Below are positions 63,871 to 64,000 of a stretch of DNA of 64,000 nt, in pieces. Origin of the DNA: JBOGCH01 sp051656645 (GTDB taxonomy: Bacteria > Bacteroidota > Bacteroidia > Bacteroidales > Marinifilaceae); the NCBI GenBank assembly GCA_051656645.1, contig JBOGCH010000020.1, positions 124,001 to 188,000 on the forward strand, in the 5' to 3' direction. Both the position numbers and the translations under genes were made by a program. Below the pieces are notes generated by a model. The model had not been told where the DNA came from, did no database searches, and saw only the letters and a program-made list of their open reading frames with translations. The first letter of the stretch is position 1; each line of letters opens with the position of its first letter.

Positions 63871-64000
63871 TTAATTTTTAGAATTTATATAATCAGAAAT
63901 GGCATAATCATTTTCAAGCGCTTTAAGCATGGCCAAAGCTTCCTGTTCTGTAGCGATGGCATCGCACAATCCATTAGCAACAGCATCTTCGGCAAAGAAC
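63871..64000 (-). CDS. Head maturation protease, S49/ClpP type (3' end only)
   Basis: The last 42 codons read FFAEDAVANGLCDAIATEQE and on to DYINSKN then stop, 4 bp before the capsid start. A-E-D-A-V-x-x-G-L-x-D-A-I is the conserved C-terminal element of S49 signal-peptide-peptidase-type proteases. The position before the major capsid gene fits a prohead protease. The 5' end lies beyond the window. Confidence 0.7.
   Translation of the reverse strand, partial: FFAEDAVANGLCDAIATEQEALAMLKALENDYAISDYINSKN

Larger units (their letters stand above)
36080..64000. mobile_element. Temperate siphophage-like prophage, incomplete
   Basis: Integrase, lysis, tail, tape measure, portal, terminase and capsid genes run from the ssrA 3' end to the window edge. 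All but the integrase are on the minus strand. No insertion, frameshift or broken structural gene is seen, so the visible late region looks functional. The right end, with the regulatory and replication genes, lies outside the window. A long tape measure without contractile-sheath genes suggests a long non-contractile tail. Confidence 0.9.

Overview
The window reads as the chromosome of a Bacteroidales bacterium carrying a prophage. Support for the host: SusC/SusD and TonB receptors, the Bacteroidetes promoter form (TTTG, 19-21 nt, TAnnTTTG) in front of the tRNA, tmRNA and nrdJ genes, a class II ribonucleotide reductase, and a tmRNA tag ending NYALAA. I cannot name the genus.

Host part (1 to about 36080). 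ilvD (cut by the left edge) lies behind two serial leader-peptide attenuators. Next come a guaD/MFS/APC purine-transport operon, a secreted protein with a TonB receptor and a purple-acid-phosphatase-like enzyme, nrdJ, ribF, speA, a histidine acid phosphatase, lepA, an envelope group (glycosyltransferase, ispD, flippase, U32 protein), a SusC/SusD/lipid-binding-lipoprotein locus, a tRNA-dihydrouridine synthase, an AsmA-like protein, a helix-hairpin-helix protein, tRNA-Lys, tRNA-Arg and ssrA. A dispersed element built of 11-bp units occurs twice, in opposite orientations.

Prophage part (about 36080 to the right edge, incomplete). A tyrosine recombinase gene sits just after the 3' end of ssrA, which is probably the attachment site. 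Almost all other genes run leftward, toward the integrase. In transcription order they are: head protease (partial), major capsid, a probable tail-tube or decoration protein, a Stealth-like transferase, an unknown, a PLD-like protein, TerS and TerL. After a structured intergenic region come an ArdC-N/RadC fusion, portal, connector and tail-completion proteins, tape measure, two distal tail proteins, a tail fibre, a reverse transcriptase, two small genes, and a lysis cassette (membrane protein, lysozyme-like, membrane protein, spanin-like).

Main finding: a complete diversity-generating retroelement (DGR). The 3' end of the tail-fibre gene (VR) and a 112-bp template (TR) beside the reverse transcriptase gene align without gaps. 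They differ at 17 of 112 positions; all 17 are adenines in the TR coding strand, and none of the 89 non-adenine positions differs. A GCAA-loop hairpin follows VR. The reverse transcriptase has SP where DGR enzymes normally have SQ, and no recognisable Avd gene is present.

Second finding: four leftward phage transcription units each start with TTTGTCCTT(T/G)A, exactly 19 nt, then a TAnnTTTG-like box. At the two of these promoters with no terminator upstream, an inverted repeat would hide the start codon in read-through RNA but not in RNA begun at the promoter. This resembles the timing device of T4 lysozyme.
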